DNA of 64,000 nt, from assembly GCF_030272895.1 (NCBI RefSeq), contig NZ_JALRNF010000004.1, positions 1 through 64,000 of the forward strand. The letters run 5' to 3'. The position numbers were made by a program, and so were the translations under genes. Source of the stretch: Pseudomonas sp. BGr12 (GTDB lineage Bacteria; Pseudomonadota; Gammaproteobacteria; Pseudomonadales; Pseudomonadaceae). Shown piece by piece: positions 1 to 7,176 of this stretch; the stretch's first letter is position 1, and each line of letters opens with the position of its first letter. Below the pieces are notes generated by a model that saw only the letters and a program-made list of their open reading frames with translations, searched no databases and had not been told where the DNA came from.

Positions 1-86
1 ACTGGAGCTACTGGAGCTACTGGAGCTACTGGAGCTACTGGAGCTACTGGAGCTACTGGAGCTACTGGAGCTACTGGAGCTACTGG
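1..86. repeat. 9-bp tandem repeat inside ftsY (Val-Ala-Pro codons)
   Basis: Nine perfect copies of ACTGGAGCT run from 1 to 81, with a partial copy to 86, and continue off the left edge. On the coding (minus) strand they read GTA-GCT-CCA, so the array encodes Val-Ala-Pro repeats. Whole-unit changes keep the reading frame, so the array could vary in length between strains without inactivating ftsY. Confidence 0.95.
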
Positions 87-662
87 CACAGGTTCGGGGG
101 TGACGACCGGAGCCACAACCGGTTCAGGTTGGGCGACTACCGGCGCAGGCACGACCGGCGGCTGGACGACGGGCGCCACAACCGGCTCGGGCTGGACAAC
201 AACCGGCGCAGGCACGACTGCAGGCTGGACGACAGGCGCCACGACCGGCTCGGGCTGGGCGACAGTCGGAGCAGGAACGACCGCAGGCTGGACAACAGGC
301 GCCGGGCGCTCGGGGATTGGCGGCGGGGTGTGCGGTTCAAGGTCCGCCACCAGGGCGACCGGCTCTTCAGGCACAGGCAGGACCAGGCCGACGGACGGTA
401 CCGGCGGTGGTTCGACCGGGGCTACCGGTGGCGCGACATGGACAGGCTCTGGTGCTGCTGCAAGCACGGACGCGCCATCCACCGGAGCAACAGCGACCGG
501 GGTTTCGCCAGCGGGTGCAGGCGGCTGCTGCGGCTCGACCGGTGCAGGGGCCTGCGGCTGCTCGGCAGCCGGTTGCTGGGGCTTTCTGCGCAGCCAGCTG
601 AACAGGCCTTTCTTTTCACCAGCCTCGGCCGGCGTCTTTTTGTCGTCGTTGGAACCAAACAT
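1..662 (-). CDS. ftsY: Signal recognition particle receptor FtsY (N-terminal part, cut by window edge)
   Basis: FtsY docks SRP-ribosome complexes at the inner membrane for co-translational insertion. Only the variable N-terminal region is present; the NG GTPase domain lies beyond position 1. Reading from the ATG at 660-662 the protein begins MFGSNDDKKTPAEAGEKKGL followed by a basic FSWLRRKP patch, the usual start of pseudomonad FtsY. It then becomes a Pro/Ala/Val-rich linker with three 63-bp repeats and a run of Val-Ala-Pro triplets. No strong ribosome binding site precedes the ATG. It is divergent from the M16 peptidase genes, as in P. aeruginosa. Identity rests on the N-terminus and context, since no GTPase motif is visible. 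Confidence 0.85.
   Translation of the reverse strand, partial: MFGSNDDKKTPAEAGEKKGLFSWLRRKPQQPAAEQPQAPAPVEPQQPPAPAGETPVAVAPVDGASVLAAAPEPVHVAPPVAPVEPPPVPSVGLVLPVPEEPVALVADLEPHTPPPIPERPAPVVQPAVVPAPTVAQPEPVVAPVVQPAVVPAPVVVQPEPVVAPVVQPPVVPAPVVAQPEPVVAPVVTPEPVPVAPVAPVAPVAPVAPVAPVAPVAPVAP
112..300. repeat. Three 63-bp imperfect tandem repeats inside ftsY
   Basis: Three units lie at 112-174, 175-237 and 238-300 with exactly 63 bp spacing. On the minus strand each encodes 21 residues of the type APVVQPAVVPAP followed by VAQPEPVV. The copies differ at several third positions and a few residues, so they look older than the adjacent 9-bp array. Confidence 0.9.
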
Positions 663-892
663 GGAAGACGGCTATCTCAGGGTAGCGATGCGCCACTGCG
701 GCGCCTCGAGAATTCTTTTCACGCAGAACAGACTACTTTTAATCCGGCTCGTTCATGCGCAGCATTTTGTCATGAGGCCTGCGGGTCAGATCCACCACAG
801 GCATGGTCGTCAGGCAACCGGATCAGTATCCTAGCACCTCCTAGCCCGCCGACGCTAAGGCAACGCGGGCAGCCCTACAGGTTAAACAACGT
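663..892. promoter_or_regulatory. Divergent intergenic region ftsY / M16 peptidase
   Basis: These 230 bp must hold promoters for both divergent genes. I see no convincing sigma-70 box pair, no repeat and no small gene. It is recorded as the only control region available to the two flanking transcripts. Confidence 0.4.
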
Positions 893-2248
893 ATGAATGC
901 TCTAGCCCGCCGCGCCGCTGGCCTGTTGCTCAGCACAGTTTGTCTGCCGTTCGCCGCCTTTGCCGCCGATCAGCAACCCACCCACGAGTTCATTCTCGAC
1001 AACGGCCTGAAAGTGGTCGTGCGCGAGGACCACCGGGCGCCGGTGGTGGTCTCGCAGATCTGGTACAAGGTCGGCTCCACCTACGAGTCCCCGGGCCAGA
1101 CCGGCCTGTCCCACGCCCTGGAGCACATGATGTTCAAGGGCAGCGAAAAGCTCGGCCCCGGCGAAGCCTCGCGCATCCTGCGTGACCTGGGCGCCGAAGA
1201 GAACGCCTTCACCAGCGACGACTACACCGCCTATTACCAGGTCCTGGCCCGCGACCGTCTGCCGGTCGCCCTGGAGCTCGAGGCCGACCGCATGGCCAGC
1301 CTGCGCCTGCCGGCCGACGAATTCAGCCGCGAGATCGAGGTGATCAAGGAAGAGCGCCGCCTGCGCACCGACGATCAACCCAACGCCAAGGCGTTCGAGC
1401 TGTTCAGCGCCATGGCCTTCCCGGCCAGCAGCTACCGCACCCCGACCATCGGCTGGATGGCCGACCTCAATCGCATGAAGGTCGAAGAGCTGCGCCACTG
1501 GTACGAATCCTGGTACGCGCCCAACAACGCCACCCTGGTGGTGGTCGGCGACGTCACCCCCGACGAGGTCAAGGGCCTGGCCCAGCGCTTCTTCGGCGCC
1601 ATTCCCAAGCGCGCCATCCCGCCGGCCAAGCTGCCGCTGGAGCTGGCGACCCCGGGCCTGCGGGAAACCACCCTGCACGTACGCACCCAGTTGCCGAGCC
1701 TGATCTACGGTTTCAACACCCCGGGCCTGGCCACCGCCAAGGACCCGCGCACCGTGCATGCCCTGCGCCTGATCGCGGCCCTGCTCGACGGCGGCTACAG
1801 TGCCCGCCTGCCGAGCCGCCTGGAGCGCGGCCAGGAGCTGGTCTCCGGGGCCTCGTCCAACTACAACCCGTTCACCCGCGGCGACAGCCTGTTCATCATC
1901 TCCGCCACGCCGAACCAGCAAAAGCACAAGACCCTGGCCGAAGTCGAAAGCGGTATCTGGAAACTGCTCGACGAACTCAAGACCACCCCGCCATCGGCTG
2001 AAGAGCTCGAGCGGGTGCGGGCCCAGGTGATCGCCGGGCTGGTCTATGACCGCGACTCCATCAGCAGCCAGGCCACCGCCATTGGCATGCTGGAAACCGT
2101 CGGCCTGTCGTGGAAGCTGATCGACAGCGAGCTGGAGGAGCTGAAAAGCGTCACCCCGGCAGATATCCAGAATGCCGCGCGCACCTATTTCACCCGTGAA
2201 CGCCTGAGCGTTGCCCACGTACTGCCCGAGGAGAACGCTCATGAGTGA
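893..2248 (+). CDS. M16 family zinc peptidase (catalytic partner)
   Basis: A 451-residue periplasmic pitrilysin-type metallopeptidase. Residues 1-25 form a signal peptide (MNALARRAAGLLLSTVCLPF, then AAFA). The inverted zinc motif HALEH is at residues 74-78, with a downstream conserved EIEVIKEERR segment supplying the third ligand, so the enzyme should be active. An N-terminal M16 domain is followed by the M16C domain. The stop overlaps the start of the next gene by 8 bp. That gene encodes an M16 protein without the motif, so the two probably form a heterodimer like other paired bacterial M16 peptidases. The physiological substrate is unknown. Confidence 0.88.
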   Translation: MNALARRAAGLLLSTVCLPFAAFAADQQPTHEFILDNGLKVVVREDHRAPVVVSQIWYKVGSTYESPGQTGLSHALEHMMFKGSEKLGPGEASRILRDLGAEENAFTSDDYTAYYQVLARDRLPVALELEADRMASLRLPADEFSREIEVIKEERRLRTDDQPNAKAFELFSAMAFPASSYRTPTIGWMADLNRMKVEELRHWYESWYAPNNATLVVVGDVTPDEVKGLAQRFFGAIPKRAIPPAKLPLELATPGLRETTLHVRTQLPSLIYGFNTPGLATAKDPRTVHALRLIAALLDGGYSARLPSRLERGQELVSGASSNYNPFTRGDSLFIISATPNQQKHKTLAEVESGIWKLLDELKTTPPSAEELERVRAQVIAGLVYDRDSISSQATAIGMLETVGLSWKLIDSELEELKSVTPADIQNAARTYFTRERLSVAHVLPEENAHE

Positions 2249-3740
2249 ACGCAGCGCACCCCGCTATACCCTGATCGGCCTGGGCATCCTGGCGCTGGTC
2301 GCCGGGCTGGCCTTCGTCCTGCCCAAGCCTGCCCAGTCGGACGACGCCGCCAAACCAGCCGCCAGCACTGCCGCAAAACCGGCCAACACCCTGCAAACGC
2401 TGGCCGAACTGGATGGCAAGGCGCCGAGCCGCCGGCAACTGAATATCCAGACCTGGAACACCGCCGAGGGCGCCCGGGTGCTGTTCGTCGAAGCCCGCGA
2501 GCTGCCGATGTTCGACCTGCGCCTGACCTTTGCCGCCGGCAGCAGCCAGGATGGTGACGCGCCGGGCCTGGCGACCCTGACCAACGCCATGCTCAACGAA
2601 GGCGTGGCCGGCAAGGACGTCACCGCCATCGCCGAGGGCTTCGAAGGCCTGGGCGCCGACTTCGGCAACGGTGCCTACCGCGACATGGCCGTAGCCACCC
2701 TGCGCAGCCTGAGCGCGGTCGACAAGCGCGAACCGGCGCTGAAGCTGTTCGCCGAAGTGGTCGGCAAGCCGACCTTCCCGCAGGACGCCCTGGAGCGCAT
2801 CAAGAACCAGCTGCTGGCCGGTTTCGAGTACCAGAAGCAGAATCCGGGCAAGCTGGCCAGCATCGCCCTGTTCGAACAGCTGTATGGCAAACACCCCTAC
2901 GCCCACCCAAGCGACGGCAATGCCAAGAGCATCCCGCCGATCAGCCTGGAACAGTTGCGCGCCTTCCATGCCAAGGCCTACGCCGCCGGCAACGCGGTCA
3001 TCGCCCTGGTCGGCGACCTCAGCCGCAGCGAGGCCGAGGCCATTGCCGCCCAGGTCTCGGCAGCGCTGCCCAAGGGCCCGGCACTGGCCAAGGTGGCCCA
3101 GCCCGAGGCGCCCAAGCCTGGCAGCACGCACATCGACTTCCCGTCCAAGCAGACCCACCTGATGCTGGCGCAACTGGGCATCGACCGTAACGACCCGGAC
3201 TACGCGGCCCTGTCGCTGGGCAACCAGATCCTCGGTGGCGGCACCTTCGGTACCCGCCTGATGAGCGAAGTGCGCGAAAAGCGCGGCCTGACCTACGGCG
3301 TGTACTCGGTGTTCAGCCCGATGCAGGTACGTGGTCCGTTCATGATCAACCTGCAGACCCGTGCCGAGCTCAGCGAAGGCACCCTCAAGCTGGTCCAGGA
3401 CATCCTCGCCGACTACCTCAAGACCGGCCCGAGCCAGCAGGAGCTGGACGATGCCAAGCGTGAACTGGCCGGCAGCTTCCCGCTGTCCAACGCCAGCAAT
3501 GCCAGCATCGTCGGCCAACTGGGCGCCATCGGTTTCTACAACCTGCCGCTGACCTGGCTGGAAGACTACATGCAACAATCCCAGGCCCTGACCACCGAAC
3601 AGGTCAAGACCGCCCTGAACAAGCACCTGGCCGCGGACAAGATGGTGATCGTCACCGCCGGCCCCACCGTGGCCCAGCAACCGCTGCCACCGCCCACAGA
3701 CAAGCCCGCCGAGCAGCCGCTTGGCGTACCGGAGCATTAA
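2241..3740 (+). CDS. M16 family peptidase-like protein, non-catalytic partner
   Basis: A 499-residue M16 protein. The ATG at 2241 (MSERSAPRYTLIGLGILALV) is chosen over an upstream in-frame codon because it gives a clean N-terminal membrane segment and a short translational overlap with the previous gene. Where the zinc motif should be, the protein reads GLATLTNAMLNEG, without the His and Glu ligands, so it should not bind zinc. The C-terminal half keeps the GTFGTRLMSEVREKRGLTYG signature of the M16C domain. It probably helps substrate binding by the active partner upstream. Its stop overlaps the rsmD start by one base. Confidence 0.85.
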   Translation: MSERSAPRYTLIGLGILALVAGLAFVLPKPAQSDDAAKPAASTAAKPANTLQTLAELDGKAPSRRQLNIQTWNTAEGARVLFVEARELPMFDLRLTFAAGSSQDGDAPGLATLTNAMLNEGVAGKDVTAIAEGFEGLGADFGNGAYRDMAVATLRSLSAVDKREPALKLFAEVVGKPTFPQDALERIKNQLLAGFEYQKQNPGKLASIALFEQLYGKHPYAHPSDGNAKSIPPISLEQLRAFHAKAYAAGNAVIALVGDLSRSEAEAIAAQVSAALPKGPALAKVAQPEAPKPGSTHIDFPSKQTHLMLAQLGIDRNDPDYAALSLGNQILGGGTFGTRLMSEVREKRGLTYGVYSVFSPMQVRGPFMINLQTRAELSEGTLKLVQDILADYLKTGPSQQELDDAKRELAGSFPLSNASNASIVGQLGAIGFYNLPLTWLEDYMQQSQALTTEQVKTALNKHLAADKMVIVTAGPTVAQQPLPPPTDKPAEQPLGVPEH

Positions 3741-4333
3741 TGGCCAGTCCATCTGCAAAATCGGCCCGGCCACACAACGGCCAGGGTCAGCTACGCATCA
3801 TCGCCGGCGAATGGCGCAGCCGCCGCCTGAGCTTCCCTGACGCCCCCGGCTTGCGCCCGACGCCGGACCGGGTGCGCGAGACCCTGTTCAACTGGCTGGC
3901 CCCACACATCGAAGGCGCCAAGGTGCTCGACGCCTACACCGGCAGCGGCGCGCTGTACCTGGAGGCGCTGTCCCGCGGCGCCGCCGAGGCCGTGGCCCTG
4001 GACAGCAACCCGGCAGCCATCGCCAGCCTGCGGCAGAACCTGGAAACCCTGCGCTGCCCACGCGGCCAGGTGATCAACAGCGATGCCCAGCGCTACCTGC
4101 AGGGCGAGGCCAAGCTGGCCTTCGACCTGGTGTTCCTCGATCCGCCCTTCCACCAGGACCTGCTGCCCAGCACCTGCGCCCTGCTCGAAGAGCGCCAGTG
4201 GCTGGCGGCCAACGCCTGGATCTACACCGAGAGCGAAACCCCGCCCTCGACCCTGCAGCTGCCGGGCAACTGGCGCCTGCACCGGGAGAAGAAGGCCGGC
4301 CAGGTGTACTACGCACTCTGGCAGCGCGGCTGA
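3740..4333 (+). CDS. rsmD: 16S rRNA (guanine966-N2)-methyltransferase RsmD
   Basis: Transfers a methyl group from S-adenosylmethionine to N2 of G966 in 16S rRNA of the assembled small subunit. The 197-residue protein has the SAM-binding DAYTGSGALYLEALSRGA segment and the catalytic LVFLDPPF motif of N2-guanine methyltransferases. The start GQLRIIAGEWRSRRL is the family signature. The ATG shares a base with the TAA of the M16 gene, implying one transcript. Downstream lies a hairpin before the hydrolase gene. Confidence 0.93.
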   Translation: MASPSAKSARPHNGQGQLRIIAGEWRSRRLSFPDAPGLRPTPDRVRETLFNWLAPHIEGAKVLDAYTGSGALYLEALSRGAAEAVALDSNPAAIASLRQNLETLRCPRGQVINSDAQRYLQGEAKLAFDLVFLDPPFHQDLLPSTCALLEERQWLAANAWIYTESETPPSTLQLPGNWRLHREKKAGQVYYALWQRG

Positions 4334-4347
4334 AGCACAGCGCAAAG

Positions 4348-4384
4348 GCGCAACGGGCATTACACTTCAAGACAACCGTTGCGC
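4348..4384. terminator. Inverted repeat between rsmD and the hydrolase gene
   Basis: Perfect 9-bp arms GCGCAACGG (4348-4356) and CCGTTGCGC (4376-4384) flank a 19-nt loop and are followed by a T-rich TTTCATTTC. It could be a weak terminator for the M16-rsmD transcript, or a protein-binding dyad in front of the next gene. The loop is long for a terminator. Confidence 0.45.
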
Positions 4385-4407
4385 TTTCATTTCAAGAGAT
4401 ACCTCCG

Positions 4408-5403
4408 ATGTCCCCGCTCCCGCCCAGCCTTTTCAAACCTGCCCTGGGGCTGGGCAATCCGCACCTGCAAACGCTATGGGGACCGCTATGGCGCAAGCTG
4501 ACCCACCTGGACCGCCAGCGTGAGCGCCTGTGGCTGGCCGATGGCGACTTCCTCGACCTCGACTGGCATGGCCCTTACGAAGCCGCCACCCCGCTGGTGC
4601 TGGTGCTCCATGGCCTGACCGGGTCGTCCAGCTCACCCTATGTCCTGGGCTTGCAGCAAGCGGTGGCAAGCCGCGGCTGGGCCAGCGTGGCGCTGAACTG
4701 GCGTGGCTGCTCGGGCGAGCCGAACCTGCTGGCGCGCAGCTACCACTCCGGCGCCAGTGAAGACCTGGCCGAAGCCATCGCTCATCTGCGCGCCAGCCGT
4801 CCGCAGGCGCCGCTGTATGCCGTGGGTTACTCGCTGGGGGGCAACGTGCTGCTCAAGCACCTGGGGGAAGTCGGCTCGGCAAGCCAGTTGCAGGCTGCGG
4901 TGGCGGTGTCGGTGCCCTTTCGCCTGGACCAGTGCGCCGACCGCATCGGCCTTGGTTTTTCACGGGTCTACCAGGCGCACTTCATGCGCGAAATGCTGAC
5001 GTACGTGAAGGACAAGCAACGGCATTTCCTGCATCACGGGCAGCATGAGGGGCTGGCGGCGCTGGAGCGGCTCGGGCCGCTGGAGAACCTGCGTACCTTC
5101 TGGGACTTCGACGGCCGGGTGACCGCGCCGCTCAATGGCTTCGCCGACGCCAAGGATTACTACCGCCGGGCATCGAGCCGCTATTTTCTCGGTGAGAACC
5201 GCACGCCGACACTGATCATCCACTCCAGCGATGATCCCTTCGTGTTCAGCCACAGTCTGCCGGCGGCCAGCGAACTGGCCGTGGACACCACCTTTGAACT
5301 GCATACCCGCGGTGGCCATGTCGGCTTTGTCGATGGCAGCCTGCACAACCCCGGCTATTACCTGGAGCGGCGCATTCCGCAGTGGTTGGCGGGGTATCTG
5401 TAG
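4408..5403 (+). CDS. YheT-type alpha/beta hydrolase
   Basis: A 331-residue alpha/beta-fold hydrolase of the YheT/UPF0017 family. The start at 4408 gives MSPLPPSLFKPALGLGNPHL, the conserved family N-terminus. Visible features are the oxyanion region HGLTGSSSSPYV, the nucleophile elbow GYSLGGN, a candidate acid in HSSDDPF and the catalytic His in GGHVGFVDG. Substrate is unknown; members are esterase-like. It follows rsmD with a 74-nt gap containing a hairpin, and a REP pair follows its stop. Confidence 0.85.
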   Translation: MSPLPPSLFKPALGLGNPHLQTLWGPLWRKLTHLDRQRERLWLADGDFLDLDWHGPYEAATPLVLVLHGLTGSSSSPYVLGLQQAVASRGWASVALNWRGCSGEPNLLARSYHSGASEDLAEAIAHLRASRPQAPLYAVGYSLGGNVLLKHLGEVGSASQLQAAVAVSVPFRLDQCADRIGLGFSRVYQAHFMREMLTYVKDKQRHFLHHGQHEGLAALERLGPLENLRTFWDFDGRVTAPLNGFADAKDYYRRASSRYFLGENRTPTLIIHSSDDPFVFSHSLPAASELAVDTTFELHTRGGHVGFVDGSLHNPGYYLERRIPQWLAGYL

Positions 5404-5469
5404 GAGCGAGCTTGCCTCGCGATGCAATAGGCCTGCTGCCACGCAATCGCGGGGCAAGCCCGCTCCCAC
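5401..5469. repeat. REP pair (convergent, imperfect)
   Basis: One copy of the Pseudomonas REP core (AGGAGCGAGCTTGCCTCGCG) is followed by an inverted copy at 5446-5469 ending GCCCGCTCCCAC. It sits between convergent genes, the common REP location, and may help stop transcription or protect the 3' ends of transcripts. Confidence 0.85.
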
Positions 5470-5472
5470 ACG

Positions 5473-6327
5473 TCAGTCGCCGGTGGCCACCTGGCGCTGC
5501 GGGTTGGTGATCCACTCGCTCCACGAACCCGCATACAGCGTGCCCAGGGGATAACCTGCCAGCGACAGGGCGAAGAGGTTGTGGCAGGCCGTCACCCCGG
5601 AGCCACAGTAAGCGACCAGTTGTTCAGGCGGGCGCTTGCCCAGTTGCCCGGCGAACCGCTGCTTGAGCTGGTCGGCCGGCAGAAACCGCCCGTCGGCCCC
5701 CAGGTTGTCGGTAAAGGCCGCGCACTGCGCGCCCGGGATATGCCCGGCCACCGGGTCGATCGGCTCCACTTCACCGCGAAATCGCGGCAAGCCGCGTGCG
5801 TCGATCAGGGTCAGCTCCGGTTGGCCCAGGCGTTTGGCCAATTGCTCGGCGCCGATCACCAGTTTCATGTCCGGCTCGCCGCTGAACGAGCCTTCGCGCT
5901 TGAGCGGTGGGTCCAGGCTCAGCGGCAGCCCGGCCGCGTGCCAGGCTTTCAGGCCACCATCGAGAATGGCGACGCCGCTGCGCTTGCCCAGCCAGGCCAG
6001 CAACCACCAGGCACGGGCGGCAAAGGCACCCGGGCCATCGTCGTACAGCACCACTTCGCTGTCATTGTCGATGCCCCAGCTGCGCAGCTTTTCCACCAGT
6101 CGCTGCGGGTCCGGCAGCGGATGGCGCCCGGTCACACCCTTGGTGATCGGGCCACTGAGGTCACGCTCAAGGTCGGCAAAGTGCGCACCGGCGATATGCC
6201 CCCCGGCATAGCTGCGCTGGCCATAATCCAGATCTTCCAGGGCAAAACGACAATCGAGAATCACCAGCGCCGGCGCCTCCAGGCGCTCGGCCAGTTGCTG
6301 GGCGGTGATCAGTTGCGCGACGGGCAT
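5473..6327 (-). CDS. sseA: 3-mercaptopyruvate / thiosulfate sulfurtransferase (tandem rhodanese)
   Basis: A 284-residue two-domain rhodanese that transfers sulfur from mercaptopyruvate or thiosulfate to a thiophilic acceptor. The first rhodanese domain (about 1-145) is inactive-type; the second (about 160-284) has the active loop YCGSGVTACHN. CGSGVTA favours 3-mercaptopyruvate over thiosulfate. A good AGGAG precedes the ATG at 6327. It lies downstream of a TetR gene on the same strand with a 39-nt gap, but probably has no functional link to it. Confidence 0.88.
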   Translation of the reverse strand: MPVAQLITAQQLAERLEAPALVILDCRFALEDLDYGQRSYAGGHIAGAHFADLERDLSGPITKGVTGRHPLPDPQRLVEKLRSWGIDNDSEVVLYDDGPGAFAARAWWLLAWLGKRSGVAILDGGLKAWHAAGLPLSLDPPLKREGSFSGEPDMKLVIGAEQLAKRLGQPELTLIDARGLPRFRGEVEPIDPVAGHIPGAQCAAFTDNLGADGRFLPADQLKQRFAGQLGKRPPEQLVAYCGSGVTACHNLFALSLAGYPLGTLYAGSWSEWITNPQRQVATGD

Positions 6328-6366
6328 GACAGTCTCCTGAACGGTTGAACGGGTCGGGCCTGGGCG

Positions 6367-7032
6367 TTATTGCTCCAGCGCCTGGTTGAGCGAAACGTAG
6401 AATTCCTGGCACAAGGCATCCACCGCCGGGCGGGCCTTGGGCGTGACAAAGCCGAGCTCCAGCACCAGTACCTGGTAGATACCCCGCTTGATGGCATCCT
6501 CACTCAGGTGCGCCGAATTTTCCCGGGTGGTGCACAGAAAACGCACCCAGGAGGTCAGCACGATCCAGGCATTGAGGGTCAGCGACTCGATCTGCACGGC
6601 GTCCATCTGCACGATGTCCGCTTCGACGAAGCCTCTATAGATGGCCTGGCCCTGGATCAGGCAGCGCTGGGAAAAACGCCGGTAGCGGGCGGCCAGTTCC
6701 TTGTCGCTGTCGAGCAGGTGCTCGAGGTCGCGGTGCAGGAAACGGTAGTTCCACATCGCCGCCAGCAGCTCCTTGAGGTAGAAGCGCTTGTCTTCGACGG
6801 TCGACAGCCGCCCCTGGGGCGGGCGCAGGAAGCTTTCCACCAGCTCTTCGTACTGGGTGAAGAGCACGGCGATGATTTCCTGCTTGTTGGCGAAGTGGTA
6901 GTACAGGTTGCCCGGGGAAATCTCCATGTGGGCGGCGATGTGGTTGGTACTGACACTGCGCTCGCCCTGCTGGTTGAACAGCTCCAGGCTGTTCTGCACG
7001 ATGCGCTCGCGGGTCTTGATACGCGGGGCCAT
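6367..7032 (-). CDS. TetR family transcriptional regulator
   Basis: A 221-residue repressor-type regulator. The start at 7032 gives MAPRIKTRERIVQNSLELFN, the usual TetR entry; a longer in-frame reading from 7125 lacks support. The helix-turn-helix is at about residues 22-60 (GERSVSTNHIAAHMEISPGN, then LYYHF). The C-terminal ligand domain resembles TetR proteins that precede aldehyde dehydrogenase genes in pseudomonads. It is divergent from the aldehyde dehydrogenase gene, and the 144-bp gap carries a dyad that could be its operator. Ligand unknown, plausibly a lipid or aromatic aldehyde. Confidence 0.88.
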   Translation of the reverse strand: MAPRIKTRERIVQNSLELFNQQGERSVSTNHIAAHMEISPGNLYYHFANKQEIIAVLFTQYEELVESFLRPPQGRLSTVEDKRFYLKELLAAMWNYRFLHRDLEHLLDSDKELAARYRRFSQRCLIQGQAIYRGFVEADIVQMDAVQIESLTLNAWIVLTSWVRFLCTTRENSAHLSEDAIKRGIYQVLVLELGFVTPKARPAVDALCQEFYVSLNQALEQ

Positions 7033-7136
7033 GATCGGTTCCGGATGTCGAGCTTGAATGAATAGGTCCATCTTACGGTTATCGGAAAGCGGATGGACCT
7101 GCCCGTCGTCAAAAAAGGGTCGCACAAGGACAAGAT

Positions 7137-7152
7137 TAGAGTATAAGCTCTA
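7137..7152. promoter_or_regulatory. Candidate TetR operator / promoter upstream of aldehyde dehydrogenase
   Basis: The dyad TAGAG-TATAAG-CTCTA lies 25 bp before the aldehyde dehydrogenase ATG, in the gap shared with the divergent tetR gene. Its centre TATAAG resembles a -10 box, so a bound repressor would block the promoter. No good -35 box is visible. The arms are only 5 bp, so this is tentative. Confidence 0.4.
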
Positions 7153-7176
7153 GAAAAACCCGCCGTGGAGTTTCGC

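Noticed and set aside
1..300. CRISPR array or satellite at the left edge
   Set aside because: Repeats are contiguous, without spacers, and are in frame in ftsY.
902..3773. Long minus-strand frames opposite the two M16 genes
   Set aside because: Their Gly/Ala/Val/Gln-rich composition and lack of motifs or ribosome sites mark them as shadows of the real genes.
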